Positions 56,708 to 64,000 of a DNA stretch of 64,000 nt are shown here, piece after piece. Location of the stretch: NCBI RefSeq assembly GCF_011299595.1, contig NZ_CP049867.1, forward strand, positions 992,001 through 1,056,000, given 5' to 3'. The position numbers were made by a program, and so were the translations under genes. Source of the DNA: Nocardioides sp. HDW12B (GTDB lineage Bacteria > Actinomycetota > Actinomycetes > Propionibacteriales > Nocardioidaceae). Under the pieces are notes generated by a model. It was not told the origin of the DNA, made no database searches, and was given only the letters and a program-made list of their open reading frames with translations. Position 1 is the first letter of the stretch. Every line of letters starts with the position of its first letter.

Positions 56708-59700
56708 ATGCTCGAGGAGCACACCGACCAGACCAACCCCGCCGACGAGTCCTCCGGGACCTCGGCACCGCCGGACCCCGGCGCTCCGGCCGCCGCCAGC
56801 GACACCGCCGGCAGCGACACGTCCGGCAGCGACACCGCTGCGGGTGACACCTCCGATGCGCCGGCACCGGCCAAGAAGGCCGCGCGGGCGCGCAAGAGCA
56901 CCCCGCGCACCCGCACGACCAAGAAGGCCGCCTCCGACACGCCGGACGGGGCCGTCGAGGCGCCCGCCGACAGCCCGGTCGACGCCGACCAGGCACCTGT
57001 GCCCGACCCGGCCGCCCCGGCCAAGAAGACCGCAGCGAAGCGGACCGCGAAGAAGACCACCAGCCGCACCACGAACAAGGCCGCCGCGGCTCCCGCCGAC
57101 GCCGCGTCCGGCCCGGCTGGCGACGGCCCGGTCGTCGACCCGGCCGCCCCGGAGCCGGCAGGGGCGCCCGTCCCGCTGTTCCAGGCCCCGGAGGCGCCCG
57201 CCGCCCCGGCCAAGCGCGCCAGCCGCCGTACGACGAAGAAGGCCGCCCCGGCCGCGGAGGCTGCTGAGACCACCGCGACCGACGCGTCGGGTGAGGCCGG
57301 CCGCACCGAGGGACAGGCGGGGGAGTCGGCCGACGCCGCCCCGGCCAAGAAGGCCACGGCCAAGAAGACGGCCAAGCGCTCCCCGCGCGCGACCAAGAAG
57401 ACCGCAGCCGCCCCCACGGCGGCCGACGGCTCCGGGAGCGACGCGGCTGCGCAGGACGCCGACAGCGTCGCGGCCGCCGAGTCCGCTCCGGAGGCGCTGG
57501 AGGTCGATGCCGAGGTCGACGGCGACCTCGAGGCCGTCGGCACCGCTGACGCCGAGGGCGTCGCGGACGAGAGCGCGGCCTCGGACGACGCCGACGCGTC
57601 GGACGACTCCGACGACTCCGACGACGCCGACTCCGACGACACCGACGACACCGACGACACCGACGACACCGACTCCGACGACGACGGCGACGGCGACTCC
57701 GACGAGAACCGCGAGGGCTCACCGCGGCGTCGCCGACGCCGCGGCGGACGCCGTCGGCGCAAGGGCTCCGGCGGCGGTGGCTCGAACGGCGGCGACGCCG
57801 ACGGTGACCGTGACGACCGCGCGTCGAACGACGGCGACCAGGACGACCAGCAGGGCGAAGGACGTCAGCAGGGCGGGCAGGGCGGGCAGGGCGGCCGCGG
57901 CGGCAAGGGTGGTCGCGGCAACCAGGGCAACCAGTCCAACCAGGGCAAGAACCGCGACGACTCCGACTCCGGGTCCGACGACCAGGACAGCTCGACCGGG
58001 CCGTCCGACGGCGAGGACCGCTCCGGCGGGGACGGCGACAGCAACAGCAGCCGGCGTCGGCGTCGGCGACGTCGCTCCGGCGAGGGCGGCGACGACGGCG
58101 GGGACGACCCCGAGAACACCGTCACGCGTGTCCGCAAGGCCCGCAGCGCCGAGGACGAGATCACCAGCTTCTCCGGGTCGACCCGGCTCGAGGCCAAGAA
58201 GCAGCGCCGGCGCGAGGGCCGCGAGGCCGGCCGGCGTCGGGCCCCCATCATCAGCGAGGCCGAGTTCCTGGCCCGCCGCGAGGCGGTCGACCGCACCATG
58301 GTCATCCGCCAGCGCGACGACCTGACCCAGATCGCGGTGCTCGAGGACAAGGTGCTCGTCGAGCACTACGTGGCCCGCGAGTCGCAGACGTCGCTGATCG
58401 GCAACGTCTACCTCGGTCGCGTCCAGAACGTGCTGCCGAGCATGGAGGCTGCCTTCGTCGACATCGGCAAGGGCCGCAACGCCGTGCTCTACGCCGGCGA
58501 GGTCAACTGGGAGGCCCTCGGCGCCAAGGACGGCAACCAGCGCAAGATCGAGCAGGTCCTCAAGCCGGGGCAGGCGGTGCTGGTGCAGGTCACCAAGGAC
58601 CCGATCGGGCACAAGGGCGCCCGCCTCACCAGCCAGATCAGCCTGCCCGGCCGGTTCCTGGTCTACGTGCCCGCCGGCAGCACCTCCGGCATCTCGCGCA
58701 AGCTCCCCGAGGGCGAGCGCAACCGCCTCAAGACGCTGCTCAAGGAGATCGTCCCGGACACCGCCGGCGTCATCGTGCGCACGGCCGCAGAGGGGGCCAG
58801 CGAGGACGAGCTGACCCACGACGTCGCCCGCCTCAAGGCGCGCTGGGAGGACATCGAGAAGAAGGTCGAGACCAGCAAGTCGGGCAAGTCGCCCGAGCTG
58901 CTGTACGGCGAGCCCGACCTGACCCTCAAGGTCGTCCGTGACCTGTTCACCGAGGACTTCGGCAAGCTCGTCATCTCCGGCGACCAGGCCTGGGAGATGG
59001 TCCAGAGCTACGTCGACCAGGTCGCCCCCGACCTCGCCGACCGGCTGGAGCGACACGACGACAGCGCCGGCGACGCGTTCAGCGACCACCGCATCGATGA
59101 GCAGATCGCCAAGGCCCTCGAGCGCAAGGTCTGGCTGCCCTCCGGCGGCTCCCTGGTGATCGACCGCACCGAGGCGATGACTGTCGTCGACGTCAACACG
59201 GGCAAGTTCACCGGCTCGGGCGGCAACCTCGAGGAGACGGTCACCAAGAACAACCTCGAGGCGGCCGAGGAGATCGTGCGGCAGCTCCGCCTGCGGGACA
59301 TCGGCGGCATCATCGTCGTCGACTTCATCGACATGGTGCTCGAGAGCAACCGCGACCTGGTGCTGCGCCGCCTCATCGAGTGCCTGGGACGCGACCGCAC
59401 CCGCCACCAGGTGGCCGAGGTGACCTCCCTCGGACTGGTCCAGATGACGCGCAAGCGGATCGGGACCGGGCTGCTGGAGGCGTTCAGCGAGAACTGCGAG
59501 CACTGCAGCGGCCGCGGCCTGGTGCTCCACCCGGAGCCGGTCGAGTCGCGCCGCAAGCCCGCCGACGACGAGCCCCGCAAGGGCCGGCGCTCGCGCGGTC
59601 GCGGGCGCGACGACGACGACAACGGCTCGGGCAACGGCTCGTCCGGGTCCTCGGGATCCCGCAGCGGGTCGGGTGGAGGCCGTGGCGACCAGCGCGGCGA

Positions 59701-60436
59701 CTCCTCGCGTGGCTCCTCCGGGCGCGACGACGAGGGGTCGGCACAGACCCCGCGGCGCCCCACGCCGGCGGAGTTCGCGGCGATGGCCCGGGCGGAGAAG
59801 GCCGAGCGCGACGCCGACCAGACCGGACCGTCGACCTCGGCCGACGCCACGACCGGGACCACCAGCGAAGCCTCGAGCGAGACGTCCTCGGTGAGCAGCC
59901 CGCAGGTCAGCCAGCCCCAGGACCCGTCCTCCGACGGGACCGACGCGACTGATCCGGCGGACACCCCGACGAGCAGCCCGGCCGACGCCGGGGCAGCGGC
60001 CGAGGCCACGCCGGAGGCCGTCGAGGGCACGGTCGACGAGGCCGTCACCGGTGCAGCACCGGGATCGGGACCGGGGTCGACCCCCGGGTCGGTCACGGAC
60101 ACCGAGCCCGCGGCGACGGCACCGGCCACGGCGGAGACGGCGGCACCCGGCAGGGAGCCCGAGACCGTGGGGACAGCCCCCGAGGCCCTGGACGCGACCC
60201 CGGACGCCCCGGTTGCACCCGTGGCTCCGCCGGCCCCGCCGGCGGCTCCCCGCATCGTGACCTCGACCCGACGGATCGGGGCCCGCCGGGCCGCCGGACC
60301 GCCGGCGGCGAGCACCGTGGCGGCCACCGACGGCGCGGCTTCCGGTGAGCCGACGGAGGCCGCGGAGGGCTCCGAGACCGAGGAGTCGAGCACCGCCCAC
60401 GTGCCCGTGAAGAAGAAGGGCACGCGCAAGCGGTGA
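56708..60436 (+). CDS. rne: Ribonuclease E/G with very long disordered arms
   Basis: The protein has 1242 residues; the catalytic core is about residues 530-945. It has the S1 domain (SQTSLIGNVYLGRVQNVLPSMEAAF), metal-binding Asp828 (VVDVNTG) and Asp872 (VVDFIDM), and the zinc-link CEHC (Cys930, Cys933). The N-terminal ~530 residues are low complexity in three blocks: histone H1-like PAKKA/TKK repeats, a poly-Asp block (~295-335), then Arg/Gly-rich runs. The C-terminal ~300 residues are Ser/Thr/Ala/Pro-rich with a basic end. Mycobacterial RNase E has a similar layout, but these arms are long. It cleaves single-stranded RNA in decay and rRNA processing. Confidence 0.94.
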   Translation: MLEEHTDQTNPADESSGTSAPPDPGAPAAASDTAGSDTSGSDTAAGDTSDAPAPAKKAARARKSTPRTRTTKKAASDTPDGAVEAPADSPVDADQAPVPDPAAPAKKTAAKRTAKKTTSRTTNKAAAAPADAASGPAGDGPVVDPAAPEPAGAPVPLFQAPEAPAAPAKRASRRTTKKAAPAAEAAETTATDASGEAGRTEGQAGESADAAPAKKATAKKTAKRSPRATKKTAAAPTAADGSGSDAAAQDADSVAAAESAPEALEVDAEVDGDLEAVGTADAEGVADESAASDDADASDDSDDSDDADSDDTDDTDDTDDTDSDDDGDGDSDENREGSPRRRRRRGGRRRRKGSGGGGSNGGDADGDRDDRASNDGDQDDQQGEGRQQGGQGGQGGRGGKGGRGNQGNQSNQGKNRDDSDSGSDDQDSSTGPSDGEDRSGGDGDSNSSRRRRRRRRSGEGGDDGGDDPENTVTRVRKARSAEDEITSFSGSTRLEAKKQRRREGREAGRRRAPIISEAEFLARREAVDRTMVIRQRDDLTQIAVLEDKVLVEHYVARESQTSLIGNVYLGRVQNVLPSMEAAFVDIGKGRNAVLYAGEVNWEALGAKDGNQRKIEQVLKPGQAVLVQVTKDPIGHKGARLTSQISLPGRFLVYVPAGSTSGISRKLPEGERNRLKTLLKEIVPDTAGVIVRTAAEGASEDELTHDVARLKARWEDIEKKVETSKSGKSPELLYGEPDLTLKVVRDLFTEDFGKLVISGDQAWEMVQSYVDQVAPDLADRLERHDDSAGDAFSDHRIDEQIAKALERKVWLPSGGSLVIDRTEAMTVVDVNTGKFTGSGGNLEETVTKNNLEAAEEIVRQLRLRDIGGIIVVDFIDMVLESNRDLVLRRLIECLGRDRTRHQVAEVTSLGLVQMTRKRIGTGLLEAFSENCEHCSGRGLVLHPEPVESRRKPADDEPRKGRRSRGRGRDDDDNGSGNGSSGSSGSRSGSGGGRGDQRGDSSRGSSGRDDEGSAQTPRRPTPAEFAAMARAEKAERDADQTGPSTSADATTGTTSEASSETSSVSSPQVSQPQDPSSDGTDATDPADTPTSSPADAGAAAEATPEAVEGTVDEAVTGAAPGSGPGSTPGSVTDTEPAATAPATAETAAPGREPETVGTAPEALDATPDAPVAPVAPPAPPAAPRIVTSTRRIGARRAAGPPAASTVAATDGAASGEPTEAAEGSETEESSTAHVPVKKKGTRKR
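57635..57670 (+). repeat. 9-bp coding repeat, Asp-Asp-Thr x4, in rne
   Basis: GACGACACC repeats four times in frame from codon 310, inside a longer Asp/Ser/Thr run. It is prone to copy-number change by slippage. Confidence 0.9.
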
Positions 60437-60454
60437 CACCCGGAGGTGCGCGTT

Positions 60455-60484
60455 TTGACCCGTGCTCGGGTCGAACCGTAAACT
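60455..60484 (+). promoter_or_regulatory. Consensus-like promoter of rplU-rpmA
   Basis: TTGACC (60455-60460) is 18 bases from TAAACT (60479-60484), one of the best sigma-70-type matches in the window. It starts 19 bases after the rne stop. Confidence 0.7.
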
Positions 60485-60490
60485 CGACCT

Positions 60491-60605
60491 TTGGCGCGCC
60501 GAGCGCGCCCACCGTCGTGTGCAGCGCGTGCCCCCATCGATCCACCGGGCGCAAGCATGCTGCCCGGCGTCCAGACTGATGAAGTGACGAGGAGAGTGAG
60601 TCGCG
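60491..60605 (+). promoter_or_regulatory. rplU 5' leader
   Basis: A ~115-base leader precedes rplU. It holds a hairpin CCGGGC (60545-60550) with GCCCGG (60562-60567) whose loop contains AGCATGCT, then GAGGAG (60589-60594). Ribosomal protein leaders often bind their product; this one is a candidate only. Confidence 0.35.
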
Positions 60606-60917
60606 GTGTACGCGATCGTGCGTGGTGGCGGGACCCAGCAGAAGGTCGCCGTCGGCGATGTCGTCGAGATCGACAAGGTCGGCCAGGGCGTCGGCGAGTC
60701 GGTGACTCTTCCCGTCCTGATGATCGTCGACGGTGAGTCGGTCACGACCGACCCCGGGACGCTGGCGAAGGCGTCGGTGACCGCCGAGGTGCTCGGCGCC
60801 ACCAAGGGCCCGAAGATCACCATCCTGAAGTACAAGAACAAGACCGGTTACCGCAAGCGCCAGGGGCACCGTCAGAAGTACACCCAGGTCAAGGTCACCG
60901 ACATCTCGGCCAGCTGA
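60606..60917 (+). CDS. rplU: 50S ribosomal protein L21 (bL21)
   Basis: The 103-residue protein starts [18 protein letters not shown] and ends with the [23 protein letters not shown] rRNA-binding segment. GTG start. It is in operon with rpmA, the universal L21-L27 pair. Confidence 0.97.
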   Translation: MYAIVRGGGTQQKVAVGDVVEIDKVGQGVGESVTLPVLMIVDGESVTTDPGTLAKASVTAEVLGATKGPKITILKYKNKTGYRKRQGHRQKYTQVKVTDISAS

Positions 60918-60953
60918 CGGCCACCCTCCACCACGGCGTAAAGGACTGAATCG

Positions 60954-61208
60954 ATGGCACACAAGAAGGGCGCGGCGTCCACCAAGAACGGCCGCGACTC
61001 CAACTCCAAGCGTCTGGGCGTCAAGCGCTTCGGCGGCCAGGTCGTCAGCGCGGGCGAGATCATCGTCCGCCAGCGCGGCACCCACTTCCACCCCGGCGCC
61101 GGCGTCGGTCGTGGCGGTGACGACACCCTCTTCGCGCTCGTCCCGGGCAGCGTCGAGTTCGGCACCAAGCGCGGTCGCCGGGTCGTCAACATCGTCGCGG
61201 GTCAGTGA
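60954..61208 (+). CDS. rpmA: 50S ribosomal protein L27 (bL27)
   Basis: The 84-residue protein starts [22 protein letters not shown], so the N-terminus that reaches the peptidyl-transferase centre is present without a cleavable leader. It follows rplU by 36 bases and is followed by a strong terminator. Confidence 0.97.
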   Translation: MAHKKGAASTKNGRDSNSKRLGVKRFGGQVVSAGEIIVRQRGTHFHPGAGVGRGGDDTLFALVPGSVEFGTKRGRRVVNIVAGQ

Positions 61209-61231
61209 CCTCGTCACCACCCCGGTTCTTC

Positions 61232-61270
61232 CAGACGCCCTGCTGATCAGGCAGGGCGTCTGCCCTTTTT
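61232..61270 (+). terminator. Rho-independent terminator between rpmA and obgE
   Basis: A perfect 12-bp stem, CAGACGCCCTGC with GCAGGGCGTCTG, loop TGATCAG, is followed by CCC and a five-T run. It is the most canonical terminator in the window; some read-through into obgE is likely. Confidence 0.9.
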
Positions 61271-61295
61271 CGTGCACGTCAGCTGAGGAGCAACC

Positions 61296-62774
61296 ATGGC
61301 GGTCCCCACGTTCGTGGACCGGGTCGTGCTGCACGTGCACGCCGGGCGCGGCGGCAACGGTGTCGCCAGCGTCCACCGGGAGAAGTTCAAGCCCCTGGGC
61401 GGGCCCGACGGCGGCAACGGCGGTCCCGGCGGAAGCGTGATCCTGCGGGTCGACCCCGACGTCACCACGCTGATCGACTACCACCACAGTCCCGTACGCC
61501 GTGCCGAGCACGGTGGCCAGGGAGCCGGGGGGCACCGCAACGGCGGCCACGGCGACGACCTGGTCCTGCCCGTGCCCGACGGCACGTTGGTGCTCGACGA
61601 GCGCGGCGAGATGATCGTCGACCTCGTCGGCGCCGGCACCGAGGTGGTCGTGGCCCAGGGCGGTCGCGGCGGGCTCGGCAACGCGGCCCTGGCGAGCGCG
61701 AAGCGCAAGGCGCCCGGCTTCGCCCTGCTCGGCGAGCCCGGCGAGGAGCTCACGGTCGCCCTGGAGCTGAAGGTCGTCGCCGACATCGGCCTCGTCGGCT
61801 ACCCCAGCGCCGGCAAGTCCAGCCTCATCGCGGCCCTGAGCCGCGCGCGTCCCAAGATCGCCGACTACCCCTTCACGACGCTGGTGCCGAACCTCGGCGT
61901 GGTGACCGCGGGCGACACGACGTACACCGTGGCCGACGTGCCCGGGCTGATCGAGGGCGCCAGCGAGGGCAAGGGCCTCGGGCACGAATTCCTGCGCCAC
62001 GTCGAGCGCTGCGCCGCGATCGTGCACGTCGTGGACATGGCCACCATGGAGCCCGACCGCAACCCGGTCGCCGACCTCGACGTCATCGAGAACGAGCTGA
62101 GCCGCTACGGCGGGCTCGAGGGGCGTCCGCGCATCGTTGCGCTCAACAAGATCGACGTCCCGGACGGCCGCGACATGGCCGACATCGTCATCGACGAGAT
62201 CCGCGCCCGCGGCCTACGGGTCTTCCCGGTCTCGGCGGCGAGCCGCGAGGGTCTGCGGGAGCTGTCGTTCGCGATGGCCGAGATCGTCGCGGCCGAGCGC
62301 GCCGCCCACGTGGTCGAGGAGGCTCCGCGCATCGTGCTGCGCCCGCGCGGCCGCGGTGACGCCGCGGAGTTCACCATCAGCCAGGAGAACGACGTCTGGC
62401 TGGTCCAGGGCGACAAGCCCGAGCGGTGGGTGCGCCAGACCGACTTCAGCAACGAGGAGGCCGTGGGCTTCCTCGCCGACCGCCTGAACCGCCTCGGCGT
62501 CGAGGACCGGCTGCTGGCGCTCGGTGCGGCCGAGGGCGACGCGGTCGTCATCGGGTCGCTCGACGGCGGTGTGGTCTTCGACTTCAAGCCGATGGTCGAC
62601 GCCGGCGCCTCGGTGCTCGGCAGCCGCCGCGGCGAGGACAACCGGTTCGAGGAGCGACGCCCCAGCGAGCAGCGACGCCGCGCCATCGAGTCGGCGTACG
62701 ACGACCGCGGCGAGGGCGAGACCCGCGCCGACGTGGCGCGGCGGGAGGACGACGCGCGACGGGACCAGCCGTGA
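61296..62774 (+). CDS. obgE: Obg-family GTPase (ObgE/CgtA)
   Basis: The 492-residue protein has a glycine-rich Obg fold ([13 protein letters not shown]), a G domain with GYPSAGKS (168-175), [10 protein letters not shown] and NKIDV, and a C-terminal OCT domain plus a charged tail. It acts in 50S assembly and stress signalling. The stop overlaps the proB GTG (GTGA). Confidence 0.96.
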   Translation: MAVPTFVDRVVLHVHAGRGGNGVASVHREKFKPLGGPDGGNGGPGGSVILRVDPDVTTLIDYHHSPVRRAEHGGQGAGGHRNGGHGDDLVLPVPDGTLVLDERGEMIVDLVGAGTEVVVAQGGRGGLGNAALASAKRKAPGFALLGEPGEELTVALELKVVADIGLVGYPSAGKSSLIAALSRARPKIADYPFTTLVPNLGVVTAGDTTYTVADVPGLIEGASEGKGLGHEFLRHVERCAAIVHVVDMATMEPDRNPVADLDVIENELSRYGGLEGRPRIVALNKIDVPDGRDMADIVIDEIRARGLRVFPVSAASREGLRELSFAMAEIVAAERAAHVVEEAPRIVLRPRGRGDAAEFTISQENDVWLVQGDKPERWVRQTDFSNEEAVGFLADRLNRLGVEDRLLALGAAEGDAVVIGSLDGGVVFDFKPMVDAGASVLGSRRGEDNRFEERRPSEQRRRAIESAYDDRGEGETRADVARREDDARRDQP

Positions 62775-63931
62775 CCGAGCCCCACGAGCAGGTGGACGAC
62801 CCGGCCGGCGCCGCGCGCGCAGCGGTCGTCTCGGCGCGTCGCGTGGTGGTGAAGGTCGGCTCCTCGTCGCTGACAACCGCCGCCGGCGGGCTCGACCCGG
62901 AGCGGCTCACCGCTCTGGTCGACACCCTGGCCGGTCTGCGGGCACGCGGCGCCGAGGTCGTGCTGGTCTCCAGCGGCGCCATCGCCACCGGTCTGGCCCC
63001 GCTCGGGCTCAGCAGGCGTCCGCGCGACCTGGCGACGCAGCAGGCGGCCGCGTCGGTCGGGCAGGGGCTGCTGGTGCAGCGCTACACCGAGGCGCTGGCC
63101 GGGCACGGCCTGGTCACCGGCCAGGTGCTGCTCACCCTCGACGACGTGACGCGGCGCAGCCACCACCAGAACGCCTACCGCACGTTCGCCAAGCTGCTCG
63201 AGCTCGGCGTGCTGCCGATCGTCAACGAGAACGACACCGTCGCCACCACCGAGATCCGCTTCGGCGACAACGACCGGCTCGCCGCGCTGGTGGCCCACCT
63301 CGTCCACGCCGACCTGCTGCTCCTGCTCAGCGACGTCGACGGCCTCTACGACCGCAAGCCCAGCGAGGACGGCGCGGTGCGGATCCCCGAGGTCCGCGAC
63401 GAGTCCGACCTGACCGCGGTGGACATCGGGTCGGTCGGGGCCTCGGGCGTCGGGACGGGGGGCATGCAGACCAAGGTCGAGGCAGCGCGCATCGCCACCG
63501 GGGCCGGCATCCCCGCCCTCCTGGCCGCAGCCCCCGACGCCGCCCTGGCCCTGGAGGGTGCGCCGGTCGGCACCCTGTTCCACCCCACCGGCAAGCGTCG
63601 CTCCACCCGGCTGCTGTGGCTCGCCCATGCCACCGAGCCGCGCGGCCGGGTCGTCCTCGACGACGGGGCCGTGCTGGCGCTGACCCACCGACGGGCCTCG
63701 CTGCTGCCGGCCGGCATCGTCGCGGTCGAGGGCGCCTTCGTGGCCGGCGACCCGGTCGACCTGGTGGGCTCCGAGGGGCAGGTGATCGGCCGAGGGCTGG
63801 TCAACTACGACGCCGTCGACCTGCCCGGCATGATCGGTCGGTCCACCCGCGAGCTCGCCCGCGCCCTCGGCTCGGCGTACGAGCGCGAGGTCGTGCACCG
63901 CGACGACCTGGTGATCCTGCGCCGCTCCTGA
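62771..63931 (+). CDS. proB: Glutamate 5-kinase
   Basis: The 386-residue protein has an amino-acid kinase domain ([50 protein letters not shown]) and a C-terminal PUA domain. It catalyses the first step of proline synthesis. It is coupled to obgE as in mycobacteria. The 69 bases after its stop contain no recognisable feature. Confidence 0.95.
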   Translation: MTEPHEQVDDPAGAARAAVVSARRVVVKVGSSSLTTAAGGLDPERLTALVDTLAGLRARGAEVVLVSSGAIATGLAPLGLSRRPRDLATQQAAASVGQGLLVQRYTEALAGHGLVTGQVLLTLDDVTRRSHHQNAYRTFAKLLELGVLPIVNENDTVATTEIRFGDNDRLAALVAHLVHADLLLLLSDVDGLYDRKPSEDGAVRIPEVRDESDLTAVDIGSVGASGVGTGGMQTKVEAARIATGAGIPALLAAAPDAALALEGAPVGTLFHPTGKRRSTRLLWLAHATEPRGRVVLDDGAVLALTHRRASLLPAGIVAVEGAFVAGDPVDLVGSEGQVIGRGLVNYDAVDLPGMIGRSTRELARALGSAYEREVVHRDDLVILRRS

Positions 63932-64000
63932 CGACACGCCGCCCGCCGCGCGCGACACCTGTGCACTGGGCGAGTTTCCTCCTGCCCATCTGGTCACTCA

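Noticed and set aside
57719-60841. Long minus-strand frame opposite rne and rplU
   Set aside because: It is antisense to conserved RNase E and L21 and crosses the rplU promoter.

Overview
The window is a very GC-rich chromosomal segment from an actinobacterium, most likely a member of the Nocardioidaceae (Nocardioides-like). This rests on base composition, on many GTG starts with 1-8 base gene overlaps, and on gene order. From memory, the housekeeping backbone follows Mycobacterium tuberculosis Rv2478c to Rv2439c and the Streptomyces coelicolor sfr/mre/ndk/folC/valS/clp region. The genus is an inference. No phage, plasmid, integrase, transposase, rRNA or CRISPR genes were seen, and no stretch over 300 bases lacks a gene or RNA.

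Layout. 1-4.9 kb: a membrane-attached GTPase pair, then a NarL-type two-component system and a small membrane protein. 5.2-7.5 kb: an SSB paralogue and the translation factor EttA. 7.5-8.75 kb: an orphan AbiEi-like/nuclease-domain gene bracketed by two inverted copies of a 70-bp structured repeat. 8.8-18.9 kb: thiolase, tandem-hotdog thioesterase, methyltransferase, truncated globin, OsmC protein, MscS channel, DUF5130 pair, hydrolase, CPBP protease and aminopeptidase N. 19-26.3 kb: a receptor Ser/Thr kinase, metG, an HSL-type esterase, a membrane-anchored metallopeptidase, rpiB and an Fpg/Nei glycosylase. 26.3-27 kb: a divergent 22-bp repeat array and two tRNA genes. 27-33.1 kb: the protein-quality-control block tig, clpP1, clpP2, clpX, with a lipase-like and an SRPBCC gene inside it. 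33-38.2 kb: an M3 peptidase and a second two-component system facing a small membrane protein. 38.3-45.1 kb: valS (reverse) divergent from folC-DUF4233, then ndk and an ArsR-MFS operon. 45.3-51.3 kb: the elongation operon mreB-mreC-mreD-mrdA-rodA. 51.4-60.4 kb: a radical SAM gene and its usual DUF2344 partner, separated by two extra genes, then RNase E with very long disordered arms. 60.6-63.9 kb: rplU-rpmA-obgE-proB.

Much of the window is translation and proteostasis machinery (EttA, tRNAs, MetG, ValS, trigger factor, ClpXP1P2, RNase E, L21, L27, Obg) next to cell-wall elongation. The accessory material sits between conserved blocks. Many genes show a TANNNT or CAGNNT hexamer 6-9 bases before the start codon, which suggests widespread leaderless transcription. 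That signal also helped choose several start sites.

The most unusual features are non-coding: the paired 70-bp repeats, a 90-bp palindrome of similar two-hairpin design upstream of mreB, three intergenic sets of a 22-bp repeat, and two short tandem repeats that place a stop codon in all three frames after a gene end.
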